In this document: one piece after another, positions 15,769 through 25,577 of the stretch
How the letters are laid out: each line of letters opens with the position of its first letter
Numbering within the stretch: the first letter of the stretch is position 1
DNA from: Robertmurraya kyonggiensis
GTDB lineage: Bacteria > Bacillota > Bacilli > Bacillales > Cytobacillaceae
Reading direction: 5' to 3'
Assembly (NCBI RefSeq): GCF_005116465.1
Contig: NZ_SWBM01000006.1
Coordinates: 48,993 to 112,992 of the forward strand
Length of the DNA stretch: 64,000 nucleotides
Notes under the pieces: model-generated
What the model was told of the DNA's origin: nothing
Databases searched by the model: none
The model's input: only the letters and a program-made list of their open reading frames with translations
Made by a program: the position numbers and the translations under genes

Positions 15769-15969
15769 TCAGCCACCTTCTATACAAGTTGCCGTTGAAC
15801 TTCCAACAATAGCATTGAGTTCTTGAAGTAGGGAAGTCAATGCATCGGCTTCAACCAATGTAACTAAAGTTTTTTCAGTCAGTGGAATATTGTGTTCTTT
15901 AAAAACATCCGTTGTACTTTCCCAAACTTCAGTAATAGCTTTGGGTGACATATTTGATTGTATGACCAT
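15769..15969 (-). CDS. Small protein downstream of cadA
   Basis: A 66-residue protein with ribosome site AAAGGAGG upstream on the minus strand, in the cad operon direction, 63 bases downstream of cadA. One Cys and two Gly residues end the protein (ATCIEGG). No family recognised; it may be an accessory metal-handling protein, but that is only from context. Confidence 0.6.
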   Translation of the reverse strand: MVIQSNMSPKAITEVWESTTDVFKEHNIPLTEKTLVTLVEADALTSLLQELNAIVGSSTATCIEGG

Positions 15970-16032
15970 TTTGAAAACCTCCTTTTAATCAGTTCAATTA
16001 TCGCATCCAATTGTTGAAGCCCATTTTAGAAC

Positions 16033-18162
16033 CTATTCTTTGATTTTCAATAAGCGTAAACTGTTTAATGTTACAAGTAAAGTTGCTCCCATATCAGCAA
16101 ATATCGCTATCCAAAGTGTTAACCAACCGGGCATGACCAACAGTAATGCCACTAATTTAATCGCCAAAGAGAAGGTAATGTTTTGCTTGATGATTGCTAA
16201 AGCCTTACGGCTTAATTTTATTGTATATGGTAATCTACTCAAATCATCAGACATTAATGCGATGTCAGCCGTTTCTAAAGCTGTATCAGTTCCAGCACCA
16301 CCCATCGCTACACCAACGGTAGATGCTGCAAGTGCTGGAGCATCGTTCACGCCATCTCCGACCATTCCTACACTTTGATGTTTTTCTCGAAGTTCTTTAA
16401 TGAAATTCAACTTATCCTCTGGAAGTAAATCAGCTCTAATATCAGAAACACCAATTTGTTTTCCAATTGCAGTTGCAGTTCTCTGATTATCACCTGTAAG
16501 CATTACTGTTTCAATTCCAATATTATTCAATTTCCCGATAACTTCTTTTGATGTTTCCCTAATTTCATCAGCTACAGCAATTAACGAAAGAATCTCTTTT
16601 TTCGTTCCTAGCACCATCACGGTTTTTCCTTGGATCTGCATTTCTGTAATCTTTTGTTTTCTATCACTTTCAATGCTTCCATGTAATTCTTCAAAAAGTG
16701 CTGGGCTTCCGACATAATATATTTCGTTATTTACTTTGGCTTTTACACCTTTACCCGTAATGGATTGGAAGTCTTCAACCATTACATCATTAAAGTCTGA
16801 TCCATTTTCTTCTGCTTTTCTCATAATTGCTGAAGCAAGTGGATGCTGCGATCCTTTTTCAATAGCTGCTGTTATGGTCATTAATTCATTTTCATTTCCA
16901 GCATATGTCACAATGTCTGTTACAGCAGGAATCCCTTTTGTTAATGTTCCTGTTTTATCAAAGGCAATCGCTTTTAAGTGTCCTGCTTCTTCTAAATGGA
17001 TACCACCTTTAATTAAAACACCATTTTTCGCTGCATTTCCTATTGCTGTAACAACAGCAACTGGAGTTGAGACTACTAAGGCACAAGGACAACCAACCAC
17101 TAATACAGCTAATCCTTGATAAATCCATTGGCTCCAGTCTCCCCCAAATAATGGTGGAACTACAGCAATTAAAAGAGCTAGTATCACAATAGCTGGTGTA
17201 TAGTATTTTGCAAATTTATCGACAAACGCTTGAGAAGGGGCCCGTTCTGCTTGGGCTTCTTCTACCAAGTGAATGATTTTTGAAAGAGTAGTATCTTCAA
17301 CCCGTTTTGTTACTTTAACCTCAAGTAACCCTTCTTCATTCAAGGTTCCTGCAAATACTTCATCATTTGTGGTTTTCGTTACTGGGACACTTTCACCTGT
17401 AATCGCAGCCTGATTTAATGTCGATGTACCTTTAACCACTACTCCATCCATTGCTAACTTTTGACCGGGCTTAACAATCATGATATCTCCAACTTGAATA
17501 TCATCAACATGAATCATCATTTCTTCATTGCCTCGTCGAATTAACGCTTCTTTTGGGGCAATATCCATTAAAGATTCAATAGATTGACGTGCTTTATCCA
17601 TTGAATAACGCTCTAATGCTTCACTAATCGCAAATAGGATAACAACGGTTGCCCCTTCACCCCATTCACCAATGATTGCAGCTCCTATAATGGCAATAGT
17701 CATAAGCGTATTCATATCGAAATTTAATCTGCTTAGATTTTTGAGACCTTTAATGAATAACGAATATCCACCGATTAAAATGGACGCTGCATAACCAATT
17801 GTCGGTAGAACATGCTCCTCACCATACTGCTCTCCTAAGAACCAGCTAACTACAAGTAAAAGAGCTGATATATATACCTTTATGTTTTCTTTCTGCTTCC
17901 AAAAAGGTTCTCGTTCTATCCTTTGTTCTTTTTCATCTCGAATTTTTAAATTTTCAAATGCTCCTGCTTTTTCTAATTCTTCAATGGTTGTCGTCCCTTT
18001 AACATAAACTTTAGATGCTCCGAAATTTACTTTCGCATCCTGAACACCGGGAAGTTCTTTAACATTATTTTCAAAAATGGCTGCACAGTTAGTACAAGTA
18101 AATCCTTGAACACGATAGGCTTTCATTTCTTCTTCAGACAGTTTTACTTTCCCACTAGACAT
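16033..18162 (-). CDS. cadA: Cadmium/zinc-exporting P1B-type ATPase
   Basis: A 709-residue inner-membrane pump that exports Cd2+, Zn2+ and possibly Pb2+ using ATP. One N-terminal heavy-metal-associated domain (GFTCTNC, Cys23 and Cys26) is followed by membrane segments, the actuator domain (TGESVPV), the metal-channel motif CPC in GCPCALVVS, the phosphorylation site DKTGTLTKG, the SQHPLA motif and the hinge [11 protein letters not shown]. The length matches CadA proteins with one metal-binding domain. The start overlaps the end of cadC by 8 bases, giving a coupled operon controlled by the CadC operators upstream. Confidence 0.95.
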   Translation of the reverse strand: MSSGKVKLSEEEMKAYRVQGFTCTNCAAIFENNVKELPGVQDAKVNFGASKVYVKGTTTIEELEKAGAFENLKIRDEKEQRIEREPFWKQKENIKVYISALLLVVSWFLGEQYGEEHVLPTIGYAASILIGGYSLFIKGLKNLSRLNFDMNTLMTIAIIGAAIIGEWGEGATVVILFAISEALERYSMDKARQSIESLMDIAPKEALIRRGNEEMMIHVDDIQVGDIMIVKPGQKLAMDGVVVKGTSTLNQAAITGESVPVTKTTNDEVFAGTLNEEGLLEVKVTKRVEDTTLSKIIHLVEEAQAERAPSQAFVDKFAKYYTPAIVILALLIAVVPPLFGGDWSQWIYQGLAVLVVGCPCALVVSTPVAVVTAIGNAAKNGVLIKGGIHLEEAGHLKAIAFDKTGTLTKGIPAVTDIVTYAGNENELMTITAAIEKGSQHPLASAIMRKAEENGSDFNDVMVEDFQSITGKGVKAKVNNEIYYVGSPALFEELHGSIESDRKQKITEMQIQGKTVMVLGTKKEILSLIAVADEIRETSKEVIGKLNNIGIETVMLTGDNQRTATAIGKQIGVSDIRADLLPEDKLNFIKELREKHQSVGMVGDGVNDAPALAASTVGVAMGGAGTDTALETADIALMSDDLSRLPYTIKLSRKALAIIKQNITFSLAIKLVALLLVMPGWLTLWIAIFADMGATLLVTLNSLRLLKIKE

Positions 18163-18523
18163 TGCTCTTCACCTCTTTCTTATGTGCTAATGCAATCATC
18201 ATAATTTGTCTGATATGCTCATCATCTAATGAATAAAATGCAAGTTTTCCCTCTTTTCGAAACTTAACAATTCCTTGCTTATGGAGCGTTCGCAGGTGAT
18301 GAGAGGCATTTGCAACCGTAACACCTATAATATTTGCTATATCACACACACACAGTTCGTCATCTTGACACAAAGCATAGGTAATTTTTGCTCTATTTTC
18401 ATCTGCAATAGCTTTTAACATTTGGGCAACACTAGAAATATCTACTGTCTGTAAATTACCTTGTATTCGATTGACCTTTTCTTCGTCATAACAATAAATT
18501 TCACAAGTATCTTTCTTCATCAT
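18155..18523 (-). CDS. cadC: CadC-type ArsR/SmtB metal-sensing repressor
   Basis: A 122-residue winged-helix repressor that leaves its operator when Cd, Pb or Zn binds. The alpha-4 helix metal site [12 protein letters not shown] carries the two cysteines of CadC, the recognition helix [16 protein letters not shown] follows, and further Cys residues (CEIYC) lie in the N-terminal arm as in CadC of S. aureus. It is the first gene of the operon, with its promoter overlapped by two identical operator repeats. Confidence 0.93.
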   Translation of the reverse strand: MMKKDTCEIYCYDEEKVNRIQGNLQTVDISSVAQMLKAIADENRAKITYALCQDDELCVCDIANIIGVTVANASHHLRTLHKQGIVKFRKEGKLAFYSLDDEHIRQIMMIALAHKKEVKSNV

Positions 18524-18540
18524 ATTCTCACCCCAATATC

Positions 18541-18605
18541 ATTCAAGTGTTTGTTTGAATATAGTATAACCATTTTTATTCATTCATTCAAGTGTTTGTT
18601 TGAAT
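18541..18605 (-). promoter_or_regulatory. CadC operator/promoter with two identical 20-bp sites
   Basis: ATTCAAGTGTTTGTTTGAAT occurs at 18541-18560 and again, identically, at 18586-18605; each is an imperfect inverted repeat (ATTCAA...TTGAAT) of the CadC type. Between them, on the minus strand, lies a TATACT -10 box (about 18563-18568), so both sites flank the promoter of cadC-cadA. Confidence 0.85.
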
Positions 18606-18620
18606 GAGTAAAAAAAATCA

Positions 18621-18648
18621 TAAAAAAAGAATTGGAGTACCCAATTCT
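18621..18648 (-). terminator. Terminator on the minus strand
   Basis: AGAATTGG-GTACT-CCAATTCT in minus orientation followed by seven Ts. It would end the transcript of the truncated resolvase before the cad promoter. Confidence 0.65.
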
Positions 18649-18781
18649 AATAACAAAATATCCAAACTGCATAAGACTTTAAGTACATAATTCATAATCT
18701 CCTTTAAAACATAGGATAAGGAACTGATTTTCTTTAAAGGGGTTACTTCATAATCTGGCCATTTAATGGAATAGGACTGAA

Positions 18782-19325
18782 CTATTTGTTCTCTTCCGAT
18801 AGCTTTCTATATAATGAAGCCCTAGACACATTTGTAATTTCACAAATTTGATTTACAGTCATATTTCCTTCTTTATATAGCTTTACTGCATAATTCATTC
18901 CCGCATGATTTTTATGATATTTCTTTATTCGACCTTTAAACTTTCCTTCTTTCTTAGCCAGCTCAATCCCTTCACGTTGACGCATACGGATAAGATCTCT
19001 CTCTAACTGGTTAACACCAGCCATTACTGTAATTAAGAATTGACTGTATGGATTATCCTCTGATAAATCTAGCCATGTATCCTTGAGTGATTTTAAGCTG
19101 GCTTTTTTCCCTCGTATGTAATCGATCAATTCAAATAAATCTTGTGTACTACGAGTAATTCGAGTTAAATCTGTAACATAAATGGTGTCACCATCTTGTA
19201 AGTCCTCTAACATTTTTTGAAGTTGCTCACGTTCCTTCGTTGCCCCAGAAACTTTTTCTTCGTATATAATATCCATTCCGAATTCGCTTAGCTGCTGAAA
19301 TTGTCTCGAAGGGTTTTGGCTAGTT
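18782..19325 (-). pseudogene. tnpR: Serine resolvase, 5' end cut off by the mer transposon
   Basis: From residue TSQNPSRQFQQL onward it is nearly identical to the intact resolvase at 61578-62177, including the helix-turn-helix end. The N-terminal strand with the catalytic Ser (YVRVSS) is missing: at 19326 the sequence becomes the terminal repeat of the mer transposon, from which a spurious start (MLSVCFPRF) is read. The enzyme must be inactive. It belonged to the cad transposon. Confidence 0.85.
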
Positions 19326-19363
19326 GGGGTCCTACCAACAAAACGCGGAAAACATACGCTAAG
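19326..19363 (+). repeat. Left terminal inverted repeat of the mer transposon
   Basis: GGGGTCCTACCAACAAAACG continuing to CATACGCTAAG. It matches the right end with one mismatch (GGGGTCC versus GGGGTCT). Confidence 0.92.
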
Positions 19364-19423
19364 CAAATTTCGACATAAAGAAAGCCGATTTTTCCTACGC
19401 TAAGGAATCATCGGCTTTTAGTA

Positions 19424-22375
19424 TTATTGAATAAGAGGGCGTAGTGAATGTAGACTTGCTACTTTACTTGCATCAAAGTTGTATTCACCAAGAAAATTAA
19501 TGTGTTCCCATCCTAACGGAGAAACATGTTTAAGTAAATCTTCTCTCAAATTCCCCTTTTCCTTCAATAATTTTGTTGCTTCTGTAAGATAAACGGTATT
19601 CCATACGCTAATAGCATTTATTAGAATATTTAAAGCACTTGCACGTTGTAGTTGGTCTTGTATTCCTCGTTCTCGTAACTCACCTCGTTTTCCAAAGAAT
19701 AAGGCTCTTGCTAACCCATTCATGGCTTCCCCTTTATTTAGTCCTCGCTGAATTCGACGGCGTAGTGTTTCGTTAGATATGTAATCCAAAATAAAAATGG
19801 TCTTTTCGATTCTCCCCATTTCTCGCAAAGTAGTTGCAAGTTTATTTTGTCTCGCATATGACCCTAATTTCCCCATAATAAGTGAACCAGACACTTTTCC
19901 TTCTCGAATAGAATGAGCTACACGTAATACGTCATCAAAATTCTCTTGAATAATTTTAGTATTAATACGACCACGGAGTATATTTTCTAGTTTTGGGAAT
20001 TCATTCGGCGTTTGGATGGTGAATAGCTTAGAGTCAGCTAAATCACGTAGCCTTGGTGCAAAACGAAATCCTAGTAAATGACTCAATCCAAATACTGAGT
20101 CGGCGTAGCCAGCTGTATCTGTAAAATGCTCTTCAATATTTAAATCTGTCTCATGATGAAGTAATCCATCGATAACGTGTACAGCATCACGAGCATTGGT
20201 ATTAATGACTTTCGTATAAAAACTTGAAAATTGATCACTGGTAAATCGATAAATGGTTGCCCCTTTTCCAGACCCATAGTGTGGATTGGCATCGGCATGT
20301 AACGATGAAACACCAACCTGTACGCGCATTCCATCAGAGGAAGAGGTACTTCCATCTCCCCAATAGGAAGCTAGTTTAAGCTTATGTTGAAAATTTACTA
20401 ATGTCGCTTGTGCACGACTTATAGCATCATCGAATAAACGCCATTGCGCTGCATTAGCCATTTGATGATAGGTAACTCCTGGTGTCGCTTCTGCCATTTT
20501 AGTAAGACCTATGTTAGTTCCCATCGCCATGAGAGCAGCCATGAGAACTACTTTTTCCTCTCCCTTTGGTGGGCGATTGGTTGAGGCATGTATCAACATT
20601 TCATCAAATCCTGTCCAGTGTGCTACCTCCATTAAAAGATCAGTGAGCTTTATTCTTGGCAACATATTATATAAAGACAGGCTAAAAGCTCTCGCTTCTT
20701 CGGGTGTATTCTTCTCCAAACGGTCCACTCGGATCTTAGCCTTTTCGATATTTACTCCTTCTAGAGAATCAAGATTATTTGAAACCCATGTAAGGCGTTG
20801 AGCTAGTGACTTTCTTCTTTCCTCAATATATTCATCTGCCGATGAACGAACGGCTAGTTTAGTTTCCGTAAGACGAGTTGTTGTCCAATCTTTTTTAGGA
20901 ACAAGATACTCTTCAAAATCTTTATGAAGTCTACTACCGACTACGGATATGTCGCCTGAACGAATATGATTTTTCAACTCTGTTAGTGCAGCCATCTCAT
21001 AATAGTGCCGGTTAATTATTCCATCATCACCATAAACATGCTTCTTCCAACGTTTAGGAATAAAATCTACCGGGGCATCATTTGGAATTTTTCTTTTACC
21101 AGATTCATTTATTTCATTTAGCGTTTTTAGGGCTTGCAATAATGGCTCTGTACCTTGTGTAGAACGAAATTCAAGAGATTTAAGAAAAGTAGGAGTATAT
21201 TTTCTTAGATAAGAAAACCGATTTTCTAACAAATCTAGATAATCGTAATCCATCGGTCGGGCTAATTTTTGGGCTTCTTCAACGGAAGAAACAATTTTAT
21301 CCCACGGCATAATCATTTCAATAGCATTAAATGGATCAAGCCCTTCATTTCGTGCTTGAATAAGTGCAGCACCAATATCTGCAAAATGCACGACTTTTTC
21401 ATTCACTGCTTTTCCATTTTCTTTTTGCATTTCCTCTTGTGTTTTACGACCCTTTGATTGTAAAATCATCATTTGTCTATCATGAATTTCAATTGCTTGG
21501 TCAATTAGATCTTGGCTTAGTGTTACTAGATAGGCAACAAGAATTGCATATTTCTTCATTTCTTTAAATCTTCGAAATGAGTGTGGTTCATACCGTGCTC
21601 CAATACGAGATAATTGAAGTAACCGATTGGGATGGATTTGTTCTGTATTTATTTCTAATTTTAATTCTCGAATATATTCTAAGCGCTTTATGACTTTTAA
21701 AAAGGCTTCAGGTGAAGATTGGCCGGGAAGCTCCCTCAGCCATGCTAAAGGGGTTTTTCTATTGTCTACAAATGGATCTATAAGTTTATCTAACTTTTGT
21801 TTTTGCCATTTGGAAAGAGTACAAGTTAATGATTTAAAAATCCTTTCCTCTGCTCGTTGACGAGTTTCCCAAACAAGCCTTTCTATAGTAGTCATGCCAG
21901 GGAGAATAATTTTCTGATTACGTAGTTCTTCTTGTGCTGTACGAAGAAGATACATTGAATTTCCATTTTGAAGGGCATGATTCAAAAGAAACTGAGCTGC
22001 CTTGCGATAGTTCCCTAAGGAAAAATTTTGATAACCATAAACTTGACGGATTTCTTCCATATGCTCATGTTTAGTTGGCTCTCGTTGGGCATATAAAGAA
22101 AATGAATTAGGATTAACATCTATTTGGCTAGCTATGTATTCGATTATGTAATCTGGAATAGGTCCAACATCTGAAAGGGACCATCCAGGATAGCGTAGAA
22201 CACATAATTGAACAGCAAAGCCTAATCGATTATGATCTCTTCTGTGTCGTTTAATAATTTCAAGGTCATATTGTGAAAAAGTATAATAAGTTTCTAGTTC
22301 ACTTTCGCTCATATCAGCTGGAATTCGTACAAATTCCGTTCTTTGATCTTCTGTTAGTAATTCTTTCCCTCTCAT
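19424..22375 (-). CDS. tnpA: Tn3-family transposase
   Basis: A 983-residue DDE transposase of replicative Tn3-type transposition. The N-terminal DNA-binding part starts RGKELLTEDQRTEFVRIP; the catalytic core shows WGDGSTSSSDGM, the TDTAGYADSVFGLSHLLGF block and the final NKGEAMNGLARALFFGK with the conserved Glu region. Length is normal for the family. It is read 14 bases behind tnpR and ends 61 bases inside the left terminal repeat. The closest relative in the window is the partial transposase at 62300. Confidence 0.95.
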   Translation of the reverse strand: MRGKELLTEDQRTEFVRIPADMSESELETYYTFSQYDLEIIKRHRRDHNRLGFAVQLCVLRYPGWSLSDVGPIPDYIIEYIASQIDVNPNSFSLYAQREPTKHEHMEEIRQVYGYQNFSLGNYRKAAQFLLNHALQNGNSMYLLRTAQEELRNQKIILPGMTTIERLVWETRQRAEERIFKSLTCTLSKWQKQKLDKLIDPFVDNRKTPLAWLRELPGQSSPEAFLKVIKRLEYIRELKLEINTEQIHPNRLLQLSRIGARYEPHSFRRFKEMKKYAILVAYLVTLSQDLIDQAIEIHDRQMMILQSKGRKTQEEMQKENGKAVNEKVVHFADIGAALIQARNEGLDPFNAIEMIMPWDKIVSSVEEAQKLARPMDYDYLDLLENRFSYLRKYTPTFLKSLEFRSTQGTEPLLQALKTLNEINESGKRKIPNDAPVDFIPKRWKKHVYGDDGIINRHYYEMAALTELKNHIRSGDISVVGSRLHKDFEEYLVPKKDWTTTRLTETKLAVRSSADEYIEERRKSLAQRLTWVSNNLDSLEGVNIEKAKIRVDRLEKNTPEEARAFSLSLYNMLPRIKLTDLLMEVAHWTGFDEMLIHASTNRPPKGEEKVVLMAALMAMGTNIGLTKMAEATPGVTYHQMANAAQWRLFDDAISRAQATLVNFQHKLKLASYWGDGSTSSSDGMRVQVGVSSLHADANPHYGSGKGATIYRFTSDQFSSFYTKVINTNARDAVHVIDGLLHHETDLNIEEHFTDTAGYADSVFGLSHLLGFRFAPRLRDLADSKLFTIQTPNEFPKLENILRGRINTKIIQENFDDVLRVAHSIREGKVSGSLIMGKLGSYARQNKLATTLREMGRIEKTIFILDYISNETLRRRIQRGLNKGEAMNGLARALFFGKRGELRERGIQDQLQRASALNILINAISVWNTVYLTEATKLLKEKGNLREDLLKHVSPLGWEHINFLGEYNFDASKVASLHSLRPLIQ

Positions 22376-22389
22376 GCTACAACTCCTTG

Positions 22390-22950
22390 CTAGATATCTT
22401 TTTTCTTTTCTAGATAACGATATAAGGTTGTCGCTCCAATGCCTGTTGCCGTCTTAATTTGAGATAAAGAGTAATCTTTGCTTTCATACATTTTTATAGC
22501 AAGTTCTATTTTCTTTAAATCAACCTTCGGTCTGCCTCCGTTTCTTCCCCTAGCTCTAGCAGCCGTCAATCCATCCTTCGTTCGTTCACTAATAATATCT
22601 CGTTCTAATTCTGCTATGCTGGCTAACATTCTGAAAAAGAACCGTCCCATAGCAGTTGTGGTATCGATCTTGTCTTGTATGGAAACAAAATGAATTTCCT
22701 TTGATTCGAAATATTCCATAAGCTCAATTAAATGTTTGGTACTACGACTGATACGATCTAATTTATAAACAATGACCGTGTCATCTTTACGTAAAACTTT
22801 AAGTAGTTCATCTAATTGAGGTCGATTTTTCATTTTTCCTGATTCTTTTTCTTCAAAAATCTGATCCACTCCGTAGTGAGCTAATGCATCGAGTTGTAAT
22901 GATAATGATTGATCTTGTGTACTTACGCGTGCATATCCAAATTTCAACAC
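22390..22950 (-). CDS. tnpR: Serine resolvase of the mer transposon
   Basis: A 186-residue resolvase that separates cointegrates at the res site just upstream. YARVSTQDQ carries the catalytic Ser10, YKLDRISRSTKHL the active-site arginines, and a C-terminal helix-turn-helix (YSLSQIKTATGIGATTLYRYL) binds res. Complete, with AGGGGAG ribosome site; cotranscribed with tnpA. Confidence 0.95.
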   Translation of the reverse strand: MLKFGYARVSTQDQSLSLQLDALAHYGVDQIFEEKESGKMKNRPQLDELLKVLRKDDTVIVYKLDRISRSTKHLIELMEYFESKEIHFVSIQDKIDTTTAMGRFFFRMLASIAELERDIISERTKDGLTAARARGRNGGRPKVDLKKIELAIKMYESKDYSLSQIKTATGIGATTLYRYLEKKKDI

Positions 22951-23110
22951 AAATCTCCCCTTTTCTAATATGTTAACTATACCAAAAAGGGGTTTTAAAT
23001 AGATATATTGGTCTTTTGATTTTGGTTATATTTTTGGTTATGTATTTAAGTAGTTTTTAAGGTTTTTAGAGAAGTTCTCTATTCATAACCAAAAACGGTC
23101 GTTTATGGTG
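22951..23110. other. Probable res site of the mer transposon
   Basis: The non-coding stretch upstream of tnpR has repeated and inverted motifs such as TTTTGGTTATATTTTTGGTTATG near 23021-23042 (read as two GGTTAT boxes) and CATAACCAAAA near 23085-23095, typical of resolvase-binding subsites and of the tnpR promoter. Confidence 0.6.
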
Positions 23111-23290
23111 ATTTGTCCATGAACTAATGAATTAAATGGCTTTTTTAATTTTGTTCAATAATCGGGCCAGATTGTGGAACAACACTTTTAAAGAAAATTG
23201 GATATCTATGTTAAATTTCAGAATAGATGGTAAGGTTATACTTAACTAATGGGATAGTTTAGTTTTAGAAGATAAAATAATAAATCATAC

Positions 23291-23322
23291 TTGACCCTGT
23301 ACTATGGTACAGGGTTTATTCT
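23291..23322 (+). promoter_or_regulatory. MerR-controlled promoter of merB3
   Basis: TTGACC at 23291-23296 and TATTCT at 23317-23322 are 20 bases apart, and the spacer holds the dyad CCCTGTACTATGGTACAGGG. The overlong spacer with a dyad is the hallmark of MerR-activated promoters. Confidence 0.85.
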
Positions 23323-23379
23323 GTACTAGGAAGAAAAATTCCTGTAAATAATTGCAGATCAAATAGAGGAGGCAGCAAC

Positions 23380-24108
23380 ATGAATCAAAATCATTTGAAT
23401 ACTTCGTTAAAGGACAAGGTGTTACAATCACTTGGTTTGCCAGAAGAAGGATTTGAGGGAAAAATCCGTTTATTGTCTCCTTCAGAAAATAGTATCCGTT
23501 TAGACATTCTTCTTTTCATGGCTGAGGGAAAAATCGTCAACATCAATGATTTAACTGCAACAGAGGAACAAATTGATGTCCAATCTGCTCTTCAACGTTT
23601 AAGGGAATTGGATTTAATTCACTGGGACCAAAACTCTGGGGATGTGAACGTGGCGTATCCTTTTTCAGGAGTTCCGACTCCACACCGTGTTACATTGGCT
23701 GGAATGTTGCCAGCTTATTCCATGTGTGCGATTGATGCCCTTGGCATTCCATCGATGTTTACAGATGCCGTTATTGAATCGGAATGTGCATTTTGCGGTG
23801 AAAAGATTACCATCGATGTGAAAAACAACATGCCCGTTGCCAATCCTGATACCGTGGTTGTAGGCTTGGGAACAACGGATGCTGCCGATACCAACGCATG
23901 CTGCGATTCTTCTTGCGAATCGAATGAGCCAACGTCCATTTCTACCAGCTGTTGCCCAGCCATTCAATTTTATTGTTCTGAGGAACATTGGCAAAAAGCG
24001 AATGAAAAGAATTCAACAACGGCGAAGGACAAGCTGACTCTTGCGGAAGCCTTTGAGGTTGGGGCTGCTGTTTTTGGCGGCACGTTATCTGGCTCTAAGG
24101 GTAAGTAA
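23380..24108 (+). CDS. merB3: Organomercurial lyase MerB3
   Basis: A 242-residue alkylmercury lyase that breaks the C-Hg bond, releasing Hg2+ for MerA. The catalytic Cys116 and Asp119 are seen in MCAIDAL, and the second catalytic Cys lies in the CCPAIQFYCSEEHW region. Unlike the other two MerB proteins it has extra Cys-rich loops (CAFCGE and CCDSSCESNE). The N-terminal 85 residues form the usual winged-helix-like domain. It is the first gene after tnpR and has its own MerR-type promoter, as in TnMERI1. Confidence 0.93.
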   Translation: MNQNHLNTSLKDKVLQSLGLPEEGFEGKIRLLSPSENSIRLDILLFMAEGKIVNINDLTATEEQIDVQSALQRLRELDLIHWDQNSGDVNVAYPFSGVPTPHRVTLAGMLPAYSMCAIDALGIPSMFTDAVIESECAFCGEKITIDVKNNMPVANPDTVVVGLGTTDAADTNACCDSSCESNEPTSISTSCCPAIQFYCSEEHWQKANEKNSTTAKDKLTLAEAFEVGAAVFGGTLSGSKGK

Positions 24109-24137
24109 AATCTCATGAATGAAGTAAACTATATATT

Positions 24138-24168
24138 TACCCTGTACTAAGGTACGTGGTTTATGCTG
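24138..24168 (+). promoter_or_regulatory. MerR-controlled promoter of merR1-merA operon
   Basis: The dyad CCTGTACTAAGGTACGTGG with TATGCT about 20 bases behind a weak TTTAC -35 region. The half sites match those before merB3. Confidence 0.75.
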
Positions 24169-24185
24169 TAAGTGAGGTGAGACGT

Positions 24186-24584
24186 ATGAAATTTCGTATC
24201 GGAGAACTGGCTGACAAGTGCGGTGTTAACAAGGAGACCATTCGATATTATGAGCGTTTAGGCTTAATTCCAGAGCCTGAACGTACGGAAAAAGGATACC
24301 GAATGTATTCCCAACAAACGGTCGATCGATTGCATTTCATAAAACGAATGCAGGAATTAGGATTTACCTTAAATGAAATTGATAAATTGCTAGGGGTTGT
24401 CGATCGCGATGAAGCGAAGTGTCGTGATATGTATGATTTCACTATTTTGAAGATAGAGGACATTCAACGTAAAATTGAAGATCTTAAAAGGATTGAACGA
24501 ATGCTGATGGATCTTAAAGAAAGATGTCCCGAAAACAAAGATATTTACGAATGCCCCATTATTGAAACACTGATGAAGAAATAA
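24186..24584 (+). CDS. merR: Mercury-responsive regulator MerR1
   Basis: A 132-residue MerR regulator. RIGELADKCGVNKETIRYYERLGLI is the winged helix, followed by the dimerisation helix and Hg(II)-binding cysteines (Cys near residues 80, 115 and 124 in AKCRDMYDF, ERCPEN and YECPI). It represses the mer promoters without Hg2+ and activates them by DNA distortion when Hg2+ binds. ATG 24186 follows GTGAGGTGA; the preceding operator overlaps any earlier start. Confidence 0.93.
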   Translation: MKFRIGELADKCGVNKETIRYYERLGLIPEPERTEKGYRMYSQQTVDRLHFIKRMQELGFTLNEIDKLLGVVDRDEAKCRDMYDFTILKIEDIQRKIEDLKRIERMLMDLKERCPENKDIYECPIIETLMKK

Positions 24585-24598
24585 GAGGTGAAACAGAA

Positions 24599-24868
24599 AT
24601 GAAAAACATAATAAAAAGTTCAGGTTGGTTTCTTGTCGCACTCATCACATGCCCGTGTCATCTGTTTTTACTACTTCCGTTGATTGCAGGAACAGCACTG
24701 GGATCATACTTCACGGAATTTAAAAATGTTATTTTCATCATGATGGGTCTGTTATTCGTTTTCGCTCTTTTCAAGGGCTGGAGAAAACTTGATCCAGAAA
24801 CAAAAGAGGAAACAAAGAAAGATACAACCACACATGATTGTTGCAGCATGGAGAAGTTCAAGTCATGA
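24599..24868 (+). CDS. merE: MerE-like membrane mercury transporter
   Basis: An 89-residue protein with two membrane segments (about 8-35 and 42-60), a CPCH motif in the first (ITCPCHLFLLLPL) and a Cys pair near the C-terminus (DCCSME). The CPCH pair in a membrane helix is typical of MerE, which brings in Hg2+ and methylmercury. It is coupled to merT by a 4-base overlap. Confidence 0.85.
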   Translation: MKNIIKSSGWFLVALITCPCHLFLLLPLIAGTALGSYFTEFKNVIFIMMGLLFVFALFKGWRKLDPETKEETKKDTTTHDCCSMEKFKS

Positions 24869-25161
24869 AAGAAAAAGTTTCACAAGTAGCCACTGTATTT
24901 TCAGCTTTTGTTATGGCGGGTTGTTGCCTGGGTCCACTAATCTTGATTCCCCTTGGACTCACTGGGTTTGCAGGCGCAATCGCATTCTACTCGTTGAAGT
25001 ATCGGTTATTGTTCAGCATCGTTACCATTGTCCTTCTTGCGTACTCCTTTTATATGGTTTATGGAAGAAAGGGTAAAAGGAAAAGTTCTGTCATTGGCTT
25101 ATGGATTACAACGTTCCTTGTTTTTACCATGTTTCTTTTCTTATTTTCAGTTGAAAGTTGA
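24865..25161 (+). CDS. merT: MerT-like mercuric transport protein
   Basis: A 98-residue protein with three membrane segments and a Cys pair in the first (MAGCCLGPLIL), as in MerT, which passes Hg2+ from the outside to MerA. ATG 24865 overlaps the merE stop. A longer start at 24838 would lie inside merE and is less likely. Confidence 0.85.
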   Translation: MKEKVSQVATVFSAFVMAGCCLGPLILIPLGLTGFAGAIAFYSLKYRLLFSIVTIVLLAYSFYMVYGRKGKRKSSVIGLWITTFLVFTMFLFLFSVES

Positions 25162-25184
25162 CTATAAAAAATGGGGTGTATTAT

Positions 25185-25559
25185 GTGAAAGTACAAATAA
25201 TCAGGATTATGATGTTGCTATCCCTTATGCTAGTGGTTAGTGCATGCAGTAACGAACAAGAAGTCCAAAAAACTGAAGTATCTAAGAGTGAAGTGAAAAC
25301 AACTGCTATGAATTCAGAGAAGGATGTAAAAGCTATTACTGAAGCTGAGAAGACGGGGACATTCATGGTTATAGCAGGGATGGATTGCTGCCCGCCATCA
25401 GTTGTGGAAGATGCCATTGCACAGGTTGAAGGTGCTGGCAAAACAGCCATTAAAGTTAATGGAAGCACCGCGGAAGTAACGGTTTCTTTTGATGATACGA
25501 AAACCAATTTAGATGCAATTAAGACGGAGGTTTCAGACTTGGGTCTCCCCGTCGAATAA
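25185..25559 (+). CDS. merP: MerP-like mercury-binding lipoprotein
   Basis: A 124-residue protein with a lipoprotein signal peptide (basic start, LMLVVSAC lipobox with Cys at about residue 21), a Lys/Glu-rich linker, and a C-terminal ferredoxin-like heavy-metal domain with the binding site GMDCCPPS. In a Gram-positive it would collect Hg2+ at the outer face of the membrane for MerT. GTG 25185 is preferred because it places the signal correctly; an upstream TTG (25158) overlaps the merT stop. Confidence 0.85.
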   Translation: MKVQIIRIMMLLSLMLVVSACSNEQEVQKTEVSKSEVKTTAMNSEKDVKAITEAEKTGTFMVIAGMDCCPPSVVEDAIAQVEGAGKTAIKVNGSTAEVTVSFDDTKTNLDAIKTEVSDLGLPVE

Positions 25560-25577
25560 AAGGAGGATATTTTTACC

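Larger units (their letters stand above)
15586..19325. mobile_element. Left part of a Tn1546-like cadmium transposon, cut by the mer transposon
   Basis: Begins with a 38-bp Tn1546-type terminal repeat (GGGGTAGCGTCAGGAAAATG...) and carries cadC-cadA cargo and a resolvase gene, all on the minus strand. At 19325 it is broken off by the GGGG end of the mercury transposon inside the resolvase reading frame. Its transposase and right end are not found in the window. A related element with an intact resolvase lies at 57957-64000. Confidence 0.7.
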
